Source: Trochalopteron elliotii (Eukaryota; Chordata; Aves; Passeriformes; Leiothrichidae). Taken from it: a stretch of 64,000 nucleotides of DNA. The stretch is taken from NCBI GenBank assembly GCA_024734555.1, contig JANPWX010000479.1, positions 406,887-470,886 of the forward strand. Direction: 5' to 3'. Shown here one piece after another: positions 26,230-37,660 of the stretch. Made by a program: the position numbers and the translations under genes. Within the stretch, counting starts at the first letter, position 1; every line of letters begins with the position of its first letter. Below the pieces are notes generated by a model. It was not told the DNA's origin, made no database searches, and saw only the letters and a program-made list of their open reading frames with translations.

Positions 26230-27668
26230 AAGGTAAATATTTGAAATTTTTAAAAGAGAGAAAAGCATCAAAGTAAATGCTGCTTTAAACATTTAGGCAG
26301 TGAAGAAGTTCCAGTCTGGTAGAGCACAGGGAAGGAATAGCACAGGAAAGGGATGGCATGGGGATGTTTTCAATGGCATTTCATTTATCCAGATTCTCTA
26401 AACTATGAGCTTTAAGGTGGATCCAAGTTTAATTTTAGAAATCCAGTGCTATAACTAGAAGCACTCGAGGGCTGGAGAGGGGGAGGACAGGAGAGGGAAT
26501 TGCTTCTGGAGTGCACTGCAAATAGCTCTTTGACTGAACAGTATGGTAACAATTAGCCAGTGGTCCTTTTTTATTTTGCTGGATTTTGAAAACCATAAAA
26601 ATAGATTATGAATAAGCCTGGTGGAAGCCAAAAGTTACATTGCAACAGCTGCATTATCCTACCAACAGGCAGTAATTTTATCAGATCTATTCACAACTTG
26701 CTGCTGATCTCTCCTAGATGGTAAGGACAGAGCTCAGATTCCTCCTTCAGGGGAGAATTCTCCTGTGATATTTTCCAGCTTCCACCTTCCATTTCCCACA
26801 TTTCCATCTTAATAGAAGGAAAATTGCATGGAAGCAATTCATTTAACAAAGCAATAAATTAAGTCCTGGTGCACATCCTTGATTGTTTCAAGATACGTGG
26901 AGCATTCAGAGGGCTTTGGAAACAAAGCCTTCTTCATGGGATTTTCTTAGGAATTTTGGATTTGTAAGCCAAAATCAGCTATCAAGAGCATTTCCATTCT
27001 TTTATGAAAAGTGTCTTCAAAAGGCTGATCCTTGGAAAGTTTACAGCTCTGTATTTTTAGCAATGCTAACAGGAACCTTGTTGATGTCTGGTTTATTGAT
27101 TAGCACCTCATCTGCCTGCATATTAATTAGTGTTCAACTTCAGTACAATATCCAAATAATTGTTAAATTTGGGAGGGTTTGTTCATTTCTTGTGTTTTTT
27201 TGGTTTATACATCTTTAATGTTAACTGTCTTAATGGTTTATACATCTTTAATGTCAACTTAGTGCCTATGGAAACTACTTGAAATGCTGAAGAGCAGAAC
27301 AGAATTAATATCTGGAATGCTAAAGAGAAGAACTCTAGGGTATTTCATTTGATGTACATTAGAGTAAAATCAGTTTTATTAATAACTGTTTGGAAAATCA
27401 AACTGCTAACATTGAAGTCTTCAAATATAGTTGGGTTTCTTTTTTTAAGATGGCATAATTTGGAACTTATTTTAAGCAACACAGTTCTTTCATTTTCTAG
27501 TATTTAATGACTGAATTTGGGATTTTTCTCTGGTGATTTATTGAAAACTGTTTGTTATCCCCACTTTGGCCATACCAACAACATGATATGTGCAGCCTCA
27601 GACCTGGCAGGTTCTGCTTCTACAAGACTGCATTTTACTTCTGTGCTTAAAAAACTCTTATAACCAAC
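26230..27668. other. Single-copy DNA with a 111-codon open frame, not supported
   Basis: The plus-strand frame at 26883-27218 has a hydrophobic C-terminal half (residues about 55-111) that could look like membrane segments. The DNA there is T-rich, which by itself gives hydrophobic codons, and no family is recognisable. I do not call a gene. Confidence 0.5.
27202..27258. repeat. 33-bp tandem duplication
   Basis: A 24-base word starting GGTTTATACATCTTTAATGT occurs at 27202-27225 and again at 27235-27258 with a single mismatch, giving a 33-bp period. The high identity indicates a recent local duplication compared with the surrounding sequence. Confidence 0.9.
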
Positions 27669-27764
27669 CTGTTCCTGGACACTGCCAGGGATCCAGGGGC
27701 AGCCACAGCATCTCTGGGCACCCTGTGCCTCCCCACCCTCCCAGGGAGGAATTTCTTCCCAAGA
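27669..27764 (-). mobile_element. CR1 LINE internal fragment, minus strand
   Basis: GACACTGCCAGGGATCCAGG, GGCAGCCACAGCATCTCTGG, GCACCCTGTGCC and GGAGGAATTTCTTCCC are the reverse complement of the CR1 reverse transcriptase C-terminal region seen in the plus-strand copies at 3.3 and 52 kb. Unusually, neither the 3' tail nor the 5' part is present, so the piece is bounded on both sides. This suggests a later deletion of the 3' end. Confidence 0.88.
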
Positions 27765-30700
27765 CAACAATTATTTATTTATACACACATTCACAAGCCA
27801 TCATAAACGTGTCATGGGTGTTCTTCCAAGGACTTGTGAGTGAAATCCTTTTGGAACAGCAGGGAAATGTATCTGATTAATCCTGTGGTTTTCCAGGGTC
27901 TTGGTTGAATGGGTTTTTCTCTTCCCCAAGTAACAGTGGCAGCAAAGTGCTTTTCATGCATTCTCTCCTTTAAATGCAAAGGAGATTTGTTGAGGGATAT
28001 GGCTGGTACCTGCAATTCCAGCCCAAGCTCTTTGTCAAGATTCCAGCATTCTTGGAGAATTGGAAATGGGAGAGGGAACCCTGGAAACAGATCCATGACT
28101 TGTGGTATAATTGACTCAAGACAGCCTCCTGGAAACTTTATTTTGGTTATTTCATAAGCACATGGGCCAAGCATTTTAAGATATTTAGGAGTGAGAGGGC
28201 CACTTTAATTTGGATCTTCCCCTTTTATAGGGACACTTCTTGCCTTACATCTTTGTCAAATTAACAAAGCTGGATATAGCTGAAGCTCATAAAAGGACAG
28301 GGATTCAGAAATCAAGGACAGAGCAGAAGAATTTTGAGGCTTTTAGGGAAATACAGGACTGTTAAAAAAATTATGTCCAGCTTTTTCTCCTGGGTTTGAG
28401 GGGTGGGGATGCATTTGCTGAGTAGACAAAGGTATGAAAGGACATGAAGAACACCCTGACTACAGCAGTTACCAAAACCAGCATGTTGGGCTGTGTGTGC
28501 ATTTTCAGGGCAGCTTCTTGAGGACTCAGAACCATCAGTGGGCAACATTTCACAGACTCTCTGTCCAAGCTGAGTCCTTGCTGCAGTTGTTCATGGTAAA
28601 TATTATCAACATGGGGTGATTTTTATGTAATGGTTGCTTTATCAGCCACATACAGCAGCAAGGAAGTACAATTACATTGAAACAACATAATTGCTCTCTG
28701 TGGCTGAGGGGAATTTGCTAACACCATATCTACAGTGAGGACAGGACTACTGAGGGAACTGCTTATGCCTTTGTTTCCTTCTGAACATGCTGATGGTTTT
28801 AATTTTCATCACACAGCTCCTCACTTTCTCCCCTCTGGATTCTCTTTGTGAGGGTCCAGGGAGAGAAGATCTGGCTGGAATTGGATTTCTCCAGGCAGAC
28901 CTTGCACACTGAGTGTTGTCTCTCCAAAGCTTTGTTGTTCCCAGGCTCTGATTTTCAGTACATGATGTTAAATACCTCCATGAGGAAATTGGGCAATGTC
29001 AGTGCTGAGCTGGGCCTCAGTCACAGAAACCTCAGAGCCCCATGAAGGCTGCTTTGATGATCCTCTCAGCTTTTTCTCCTCTCACTAAAGCAGACAGAGG
29101 TCCCAGTGTCAGAGTTCCCTGCTGTCTCTGAGAAATTAATTCTCAGCCTAATTGTCTAAGGCTTGTGATAGTTTAATAGTTTTAAAAAATGTAGCACAAA
29201 GCCTGCATGATGGTGTCTCCTTAGAAGTCTTAATGAACTTGGATGAGGATTACTTGTTTGCTTTCTCTGTGGAAAGGCACAAAAATTTGATTTCTTTTGT
29301 TTTCCACAAAGCTATTAAGTCTGTACCTAGGAGATGGCAGCCTTAATATTCATCCAAATGGGAAAGGAGAAATAATCTGGACCTCCAGTAATTACAGGGG
29401 GACTTAGACACAAAGTTTCTGCATGTGTGCCATTGTCGGTGAATAAACATTCATGTTTCCAATTCCTACTGAGCATAAATACCTCCTGAAGTTGTGGAAA
29501 GAACAAAATTTTTGCTACAGCAAACACCAGAAGGAGCTTTTCTGTTCTTCTCACGGCTGGCACCGTTGCTTGTCCTGTTTTGCATTCCTTCCCAGTTTAA
29601 AGAGTTTTGTCTTTGTCGTTTCTGATGTGTTACAGTTTCCAGACTCTATTCAAAATACCATTTGCACATTTCAATCCACTCAACAACTGCTTGTAGACAG
29701 ACTGAAGGAAAGTGCAACAGGAAAAACAATCCATGCTGTCATCAGAAAACCTTTCCAAAACTTTGAGAAACAGCAGAGATCTCGCTGGAAGCAAAGGTGC
29801 TCTGCTTGAAATGTAATCAGTTTTCCCCTTCAGCTTTTTTTTTTTCTTTTTTTCCTTATAGACAGTTACCTCCACTGCACCTTCAGCCACCACTAAATCT
29901 ATATGAAATTAATCCTGTTCTACTAAGTTTGTGCAAAAGAAAAAAAAAAAAGTGGGGAAAAAGCATGGAAGCAGGAAGATGGGATTTAGGCCTATTGAAT
30001 TTTTTAGCACTGTCATTATTTTTGTCTCCTGAGTCCTCCCAGCCTCACTGATGTCAAGACTTTATTTGTCCTGCAATAGCTGCAATCAGGGGTGGCAAAC
30101 TGTACACAGAGGTGCAGCTCAAAGAGACCTTCAGGATTTTGTGATCCAGCCCTCACCTCAGCACCACCACGATCCACTCACCCCCAAAACCATAATTCCC
30201 AGTGTCACATCCAGGAGGGTTTAAAAGGACTCTGAGCAGACAGAAGTGCTTGTGTCAAGGTGCTGAATTGGCCTACAAACACAAGGATTAGCCTAAGTGC
30301 TTCTGGTGCCACTGGTGGAAACTTGGAAGTGGGAACTGGAAAGTCACCTCTGATGATGTAGAAGTTAAAGGAAATCAGTTTGAGTAAGATCCTGAGAGAA
30401 ACAGCTCTGCAGGTTCAGCACACACAAGGTTTTGTAGGCAAATCAAAGCCACATATTTGTGATGGTGACACCACCTCTAAGATCATGTACCTCACAACCT
30501 CAAGAGAAATTTTTAGTTTAGTTTTGTCACAGATGAAATTACAGCTACATGGGTCTGACACGTTCAGGGTAAGCAAAAATCAGAAAAAATCACATAGAGA
30601 TTGGTATGTAGTGAGGATCTTAGAAGTCAAACTGAGCAGGATATTCATGAAATTGATGTGACCTGTCAGCCTGGTGCTTGGAGGAGAAACTCCTGCCTGG

Positions 30701-31389
30701 TAGATGTTCCTCCTCAGGGAAGGGAAACATCTGAATCTTGCATGTCTGCATCACTGACAGAGGAGGAGTGTGAAGAAAAGGAAAAGGGCTGGGTTTGCTT
30801 CTGCTGTCCAACCTGGCTCTTGGTGGAAAGTCTTACCAAAGGAAGGGACCCCAGTAGGTGACACGAGGCTGGCAGCAGGAGCCTGAAGATCTGACACTCC
30901 TCATCTTGTCTGATCGCTGTGTCTGGGGCTCCTAATTTTTAACACTTGGTAATCAAAGAGACTCTCTTTAATCAGAGCTTTGCACCTCATCGAGCAGCTC
31001 TGAACCAAACATAAATTCTCCTTTCTTACACTCTCATTTCTTGCATCACTAAACCTATTTATCAACTTCTATGAACTTTTTCCATCTCTGAACCGACTTG
31101 TCTGAACCAACCCTGTTTTTATGGAATTTCTTTGCTTGTGGGACAGAATGCCAGCCCCTCAATGGAAACAAGTGAAAGATTTTTACAAGCCTGAAATATA
31201 TTTGGGGGTCTTATTTGAGCATTTTGCCCTTTATTGAGGAATTAGGCTTCAGTGCAGGAGATCATTGAGGGTTCATTCCAATGGATTTTTCCACTGCTGA
31301 GTAAAGTCATTTACATGAGAGGAGCTTTCAGGACTTTTTTGTTGTTGTTTGAACTTCTCATGCAAAACATGACATAAAACCTAACAAAG
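27765..31389. other. Single-copy DNA, no gene seen
   Basis: No transposon was recognised. There is an A11 run at about 29941-29951 and a T-rich run near 29838-29855. Frames of up to 120 codons (27812-28174 minus; 29453-29809 plus) are mirrored on the opposite strand and match nothing I know. The stretch 29190-29360 has a non-repetitive, motif-rich texture but no stronger evidence. Confidence 0.5.
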
Positions 31390-31700
31390 GGAACAGATTG
31401 TTTACGACTGTAGCTTTATTTATTATTAGCCTAACATTGATTTTGATTTATTTTGTGCAACAAAAATAACAGCTTTCTGTGCTAGAGACAATTAATTTTA
31501 CGCTCTGGAAAATCTGGTGCCTTTTTGCAACATCTGAATCCATTTCACAGTAACAGATTCAAATGTCACAAAGTCAAAAGCTGCCACATAAAAGATGAAA
31601 ATTATGAATATCAAGGGCAATTTTGTCACTTCTCTTATCTAAGTTAGCATTCCAGAAGACTTCTCAGCCATAAGCATTTGCTAGCATTTCCTTTTTGCTC
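31390..31700. promoter_or_regulatory. Candidate conserved non-coding element
   Basis: A compact block with closely spaced regulatory-type words: TTTATTTATTATTAGCC, a SOX/homeodomain-like ACAATTAATTTTAC, TGTCAC repeated, ATTATGAATATCAAGG (a TCF/LEF-like half), and CTTATCT (a GATA core). There are no simple repeats or transposon. This is a resemblance call with no conservation evidence. Confidence 0.28.
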
Positions 31701-34078
31701 TTTTCTTGCTAAAAGCAGCACTTTGTATCTTCATCTAAGCTACATTGAAAAGAAAAAACCTGAATTTCCATAGCTCCTCATTGCTGCCATGAAATAAGTT
31801 CTACTTGTGGTGTCTACCTGAAGGGAGAGCTTTTAGGAAAGGTCTTAAAAATTATTTTGTAACAGCATATTATATTTTTTTATTATGTTTAATGTTGATG
31901 GCTCGAATTGAAAAAAACTCTTATCAGGAATTCCTTTAACATTGCATAAACTAAATCTTATACCAAACTCTTCTTGAATTTTATTTTAATCTTCAAGCAT
32001 TTAATTCTTCCATATCTCCACATGGTCTCCATTCTGACAGCAGGGCTTGAAAAATGGCATGTGACACGTTGATTCTGATACTACAAAAATTCACATTAAA
32101 TTTTCCAAGAAATGCTGACTGCCATACTTTGGTCCATTTTTCAAAAGTGATAAACAGTTGTCTCAGTTCTGGGTACAACTTTGTGATCACCAGGCTTTTC
32201 TGGACAGCAGTGCTGGAACATCTCGTGCTCTCACGTCGTGATTTCTCAGCATAGTGCTGGTGTGGTTGAAATTTTGCTGGACAAACCCTAGAGAAACCAA
32301 TAAATCATCACTTGAGTGGAGGCTGTGTCTCCCTAGCTGCACACAGGGCTAAAACTGAGCCCAGTTTTTCTCAGCTGGGCTGGGGGAAGGCTCCTCATGC
32401 AGCAGAACTTTATCTACACAGAGCAGATTTTGCCAGACACTCCTTATCCTGCAGTTGCAAACCAGTTGCCTGGAAATGACACGAGCTGGAATGACATCAT
32501 GGAACACTTCTCCTTAAAACTGGAATATCCAGCCAGAAGAACTGCCTGGCTCACCTACCTGTCTTTGGAACACGTGCCTGCTCCAAAACTACATGGATTA
32601 AAGCAGAGAAACTGCCTTTACTCAAACATTCAGCTGGATCTGAGCACCATTCCAGGAGTGAATTAGCACATCTGCTAATCTCTGCACCTCAGGCAGCAGC
32701 TCCATCCCGGGGAGCCTCTCTGCACAGGGCTGGGTGTTCCAGGCATGACATCACTGCAAATGGTGCCAGATGAAATTACACATGGGCAGATGGATAACAC
32801 AGGATTCAGCAGATTCTTGACATGAGCACAGTCTTTGTGCTTTTTGCATCTATGGGTTTAAAGCTACATTTTCAACTGACTTTGCAAGCAGTTGTTCTCA
32901 CATGCAAGGAATCTTCTGCTTGGGATGCATATTTACCAGAGGGAAAGCCAGGAGCCCAACAGCTCCCTGGAGGAACTATTTCCTATCAGGATTGCATCCA
33001 GCTTTAACTCTGTGTGCAAACACACCCCCTAAAATACCTTTTTTTCAGGAGAGTGTATCCTCTTTATCCTGTGACATGAGGGTTGCTCACCTGTAAACTG
33101 GAGCATCATGAAAGTAATTGAAAGTGCTTCACAGCAATCTGGTTTTGTGAGGCTGCTGAGTTTTACTCAAATTTTTGGTTAAATTTGGACGTTGAGTAGT
33201 ATCTTGGATTTCCAGTTTGACCTTGGACTTCCCTCTTAGGCTGTGCTAGGGAAGGGGAGGTGAAGAATTCTTGTACCTGAGAAAATGACTTCCAAAATTC
33301 CAGGCACCTTCACAATGACTTCACTCTGCTTCTGTCCACTTGTAAAATGTCAAAGCACCTGCTCAGCCTCTCCTAAAAGTAGCAGCCAGCAGAGAGGCAC
33401 AACTGAACCTCCACCCACTGCTCCTCACACTGCAAGATTTGGGCTAAATTGGAGCAGATGAACATTTCTAGGGAGAGAAAAGAACAGGATCCTCTTTGGG
33501 GCTTTGGCAAGGCAAGGGGTGGCAGGAGAACACTTTGTGCTGCCCTCACCTTTGTACCTGAACTGGACCTGATGCCATCAGGCCTCCAGCTTTGTGAGAG
33601 AATGGTTAAACAACCAGAGAGAAGCACTTGGGCATCCAGCCAGCATCAGATCCCAGCAGGAAAACAGTTGAAGCTACCACATTATCCTTGACCAGTGCAG
33701 CTGAGGAGAAACTTGGGACTTTAAGGAAAAAAGGAATCAGTTTTGCACTGTTAACTTTCTTAACAGCAAAGTGAAGCAAAATAAATGAGGAAGATTATGA
33801 ATCATGCTGTGTCCAACAAGTTCTGCCATTAATAGCTCCACTGGAATGGGAGGTCAGAGAAAATGGAGATGCACATTGCCTGTACTGGGTCTGTGGCCTT
33901 TACTGTCCCAAGAGACACAAACATTTAGAGAACAGCATTTACTGAGCATTTGGACAAATCCAAGTCAGCTTTTCAGAAGGGATAAAATGTCATGCACTGA
34001 CCATAAATAACAACTCTGCGCAGTGAAGCTGACCCTTCAGAGATGAGATATGTTGTAGTAAGAACTGAAAAACAAGCA
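31701..34078. other. Single-copy DNA, no gene seen
   Basis: No transposon was recognised. A plus-strand frame of 89 codons (32397-32666) has no mirror frame of equal size, but it shows no signal peptide, domain or known family and lacks a convincing splice context. It is left uncalled. Confidence 0.5.
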
Positions 34079-34163
34079 GAAAAAAATAAATCAGAACCAA
34101 CCAAAGAAGCAACCAAAACCACCAGCAACAAAAACCCCAAACCAAACAAAAATATAAAACCAC
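34079..34163. repeat. A/C-rich low-complexity tract
   Basis: About 85 bases built from AACCA, AACAAA and AAACC words with almost no T or G. It could be a decayed A-rich tail or simple-sequence expansion. No adjoining transposon body was recognised. Confidence 0.7.
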
Positions 34164-35754
34164 CTATCTCAAGATTCAATTTTCACTGCCATGGAAGGAA
34201 AGTTTTGCCCTATAAACAACTTCTTTGGATTTCTCTAAGTGCAGTTGCCACTGTGGGATTGCAATTGGGCAAAGGAATCCAGAGTACTAAAAAACTTTGG
34301 CCATAATTTTTGAGCCTGAGTTAAAAGCGACTGATTATAGCTTTCCTCTTCTTTCCAGCCCAGAGTTAATTTAGCAATAACAAATAAGGGTGAATCTAGT
34401 GCAAGCTAAGTCACTGAAATGCTGTTCCCTTAGCTCATGTTGACTTTGCTTTCCTATCCCCATCCAGATTCAGAATTCTAAATAAGTTTTTAAAATAAAC
34501 GGGACCAGCTCAGTGGTTTGGCAATAGAGAGAAGGGTGGTGAGGAAAGACTGCTGTGGTCCAGTAGTAGAGATACTAGCACTTTACTCTATGGTTCCTCC
34601 TTTTGTTTAGAAAGGAGCACCTTTGAGAAATCCCACAGACACAGGGGAAGCAAAGCAAAGGCTCCCAAACATCAGTCCAGATGGAGTTTGCTTATCTTTA
34701 AGGATAATCCCTACTCTGAAAGCCATGAAAAAGTAAAGAATCTGAGTTTTCAGAGGGAGGGTGAGAATACAGTGTGGTCTGCTAGAAATGCTGAAAGCTG
34801 GCACGGGTCTGGTGAGCCAATAAAAAGCTCTAAATCTCCAAAGTACCCAACAGGAAAGTCTTGATGACACTTCCCAGGGCAGTGTCCAAGGTAAATCTTC
34901 ACTGACAATGGCAGATTTCTGTCTGGTTCTGTTTCCTCCTCTTGTTTAAAGTCAGCTTCAGCTTAAATGTGTAGCAGCACATCTAGAACAGCCAAAGGTT
35001 TTTGTCTTTCTCTTAGCTGAAGCTTCCTGAAGAATACAAATCTATCTAACCAGATTTGAAATACTTTTTCAGTATAGATATAAAGGAATAGGGTGCTCCC
35101 AAATCCTTCCCAGTTGTTTCTCCCATTACATTTTTGTGACTGGACACCTCTTTGAATTTTCATCTGTCTTAAGCTGAGTTTTCAAGTGAATAATCACTGC
35201 AGGTGGATTTTTCTTACTTGTCAAAAGCAGTTTAGTTGTCATCTCCAGAATATCTTTTCTATCTCAGGAGTTAGCCTTGAATGGTATTAGAGCCTGTCAC
35301 ATCCTATTTCTGCTCTTCCTAAAAAGGGAGGGCAGGCAAAGTCAGGCAGAGTCAGGTGTGAGGTCCCTGGAATGATGCTCTAAGGGGGAATTTTCAAGTG
35401 CAGCTGGGATGTCATTGAGCAGCTGCTGTTTCAGTTCTTGGAGGACACCACAGGACAGGATGCCACAACTATTCACATCCTGGGTAAGAATATTCTGAGT
35501 AGGTTTTCCCTTTTTCTTAATTTATCACATTGCTGCAGTTCAGTTCTGTGCAATTTAAGTGTGCCATTACCTGTTTAGCTTTGGAAGTTGATCCCTCAAT
35601 TTTCTTTCTTTTTATTTTCTCCTCTGAAATCTCTTCATTTGCCTCCTCCCAAAAATAAAAACTCCAGAAATTGACCCAGTGTTTTTTAGGAGAGGTGTGA
35701 ACTTATATGGGTCTGTAAAATTCTATGACGATTTCCTCTGGTTGAACATCAGCA
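34164..35754. other. Single-copy DNA, no gene seen
   Basis: A short AGGCAAAGTCAGGCAGAGTC-like direct duplication lies at about 35333-35355 (GGCAGGCAAAGTC / GGCAGAGTC). No exon, RNA gene or transposon was recognised. A TAGCAGCACAT word at 34971-34981 shares the seed of the miR-15/16 family but does not continue as one. Confidence 0.5.
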
Positions 35755-35905
35755 CCCTAAATGGCAACTCTTCTTATTAAAGCAAGTTAATGACATCACA
35801 CTTCTGCTTTGTGATCTTGTTGCAAGAGTAGTCAAGTCTTGTTTTGCCTTTTTAGATGCTTTTTACTTTGTTTGCTAATGAGCAATTTGCTGGTTTATGT
35901 CTGAA
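35755..35905. promoter_or_regulatory. Candidate conserved non-coding element
   Basis: TTATTAAAGC, GTTAATGACATCACAC, TTGTTGCAAGAGTAG, GCTAATGAGCAATTTGC: closely packed homeodomain, CRE-like and C/EBP-like words in unique sequence. This is an inference from texture only. Confidence 0.22.
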
Positions 35906-36349
35906 GACTTACAGCATCCAGTTTTCTGTTCCCATTCTGTTGTGTGTGTTTTAGATTATGTGAAAACACAGCACTCTCTCACTTCAGCTGAATATAAAAC
36001 TGAATCACCCTGGCTGGGAAATACGGGGTTTAATTAAAGGGAAAATATTTTGCAAGTTAAAACAAGCTTTGTGAACCCTAACGATGTTCCAGAGTTTCAC
36101 AAGCACTAAACCACATTGGATTTGACTTGCCTTTGATCCTGAAACCTTTTAAAGGATGCATTAGGGATATTTTGGTGTCTTTAAAGGCAGGAGGCTGGAT
36201 ACTACTTAGCCCATGTGGAGGAATGGAAGATGGAAGGAACAACTCCCAGAGTTGGTGTTCTCTTTCTTTAGTTGAAGCATCACCTTGTGGGTTTTAAGTC
36301 TGAAAAGTCAAGGCATGGCCCTGCCAACTTCTGAGGAGGCTGGAAGGGT

Positions 36350-36543
36350 AAGGCAACCCTGGCACAGAGTGCCCAGAGCAGCTGTGGCTGCTTCTGGATC
36401 CCTGGAAATGTCCAAGGCCAGGTTGGATGGGGCTTGGAGCAGCCTGGGATAGTGGAAGGTGTCCCTGCCATGGGAGGGGGGTTGGAATGAGATGGGCTGT
36501 AAGAGCCTTTCCAACCCAAACCATGGTTCCATTCTGTGATGAT
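36350..36543 (+). mobile_element. CR1 LINE 3' end, 5'-truncated
   Basis: Same ordered words as the copy at 3.3 kb: CCCTGGCACAGAGTGCCCAG, CTGTGGCTGCTTCTGGATCC, GGATGGGGCTTGGAGCAGCC, GGGATAGTGGAAGGTGTCCC, TTTCCAACCCAAACCATGGT, then ATTCTGTGATG. Several substitutions and a disrupted tail mark it as older than the 52 kb copy. The recognisable sequence starts in the reverse transcriptase C-terminal region; upstream to about 36300 it is diverged. Confidence 0.93.
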
Positions 36544-37129
36544 TTCACTCCTTCAGAAGTGAAATGCTGCTTCTCAAGTCTCCAGGGTTCCCTCCTCACA
36601 GCTCTGGGTGTTCCTGGTGGAAGCTCATCCAGAGCTCAGCCATTCCTGCAGCTGGCAGAACACACGGTGAGCACAGTTGACAGCCCTACCTTGCACACCT
36701 TGCACACCAAAATGTGCATTTCTGAGGTGTGCAACTGAATAAAACCAACTTAAAATGAAAGCTACTGGTGCAACCCAACACCATCCCTTTACCTTTGCCT
36801 GGCAGGTGAAGGTTTCCTTTCCCATTTCCCATTTAATGAGCACTTTTGCAGACTGGCCTCACCCTGCATGCAAACAATGGATCCCCTTCTAAACACAGAA
36901 CATCCCTCACTGCTGCTGACAGCTTCCAGCTCTGCCAAAGCCAGAGGAGCAGTGGAAGTGTGCAGGAGGAAGCTGAGGCCTACCAAGAACAATTTGGATT
37001 CCTATTTTTACAATCCACTCCAAATATTTTAAGAGTTTGCGTCAACAGCCCGGGGTGAACGCTCAGGGGGCCAAGTTAAACATCAAGGAATCCTACAGGT
37101 TTCATAATTAGAAAAAAGAAGAGGTAGTT
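36544..37129. other. Single-copy DNA, no gene seen
   Basis: Moderately GC-rich sequence just 3' of the CR1 copy. Overlapping frames on both strands (36427-37058) partly read through CR1 and are not taken as genes. Confidence 0.5.
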
Positions 37130-37660
37130 TTTAAAATTACAGTAGAAGAGATCTTTCAAGTTAACTACACATCACTAATAAGCCTTCCACGATGTAAATC
37201 AATTTGACCTGTATTTATAATTGATTTTTATTTGACTTATACATGTCATTCATTTTTATTCTGATCTTTGAAGTAGTATTGTTCAGAAGGATTATGGTTT
37301 TTTTTCATTCCTCCCAAAGTCTGCTGTAAGGATAATGCATTAAATCACAGTCCATCACCTGGTTTATCCTATTCCTTCCATAAATGGAGCTGGCAGAACA
37401 AATTATTATTTAAAACTGTGTCTGCAAAAGATGTGAGACCATGTTTGCAACCATTCCAGTGTCACATCAGTTGCTGATGTGTTTCAGCTGACAGCAGATT
37501 TTAAGTTTCCCTCATTTTGATGTTTTCCTCAGCTGGTAGAGGGAGAAGGGCAAGAATGCTCTGTCAGACAGGGAAAATCAAATTAATGTACTCTTGAAAG
37601 CCTGTATCTGACACTGTCTGCAAAAGTGTCCTGCATTATTAAACTCTGACCTCTATTCAA
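37130..37660. promoter_or_regulatory. Candidate conserved non-coding element with dyad
   Basis: A transposon-free block rich in TATTTATAATTG, GATAATGCATTAAATC, AAATTATTATTTAAA, CAGCTGACAG (TALE-like) and CAAATTAATGTAC words. It contains the perfect 19-bp dyad at 37463-37481. The word mixture is typical of vertebrate developmental enhancers. No alignment was available, so function is inferred. Confidence 0.28.
37463..37481. repeat. Perfect 8-bp-arm inverted repeat
   Basis: CACATCAG, TTG, CTGATGTG. The arms are fully complementary over 8 bases with a 3-base centre. A TALE-type CTGACAG word follows within 10 bases. It is too short to be a microRNA precursor. Confidence 0.75.

Noticed and set aside
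26883..27218. 111-codon frame with hydrophobic C-terminal half as a membrane protein
   Set aside because: T-rich DNA encodes hydrophobic residues by default. No family resemblance and no splice or promoter context.
34971..34992. Possible miR-15/16-type microRNA (TAGCAGCACAT seed)
   Set aside because: Only the first 11 bases match; the following bases diverge and no complementary arm forms a hairpin nearby.
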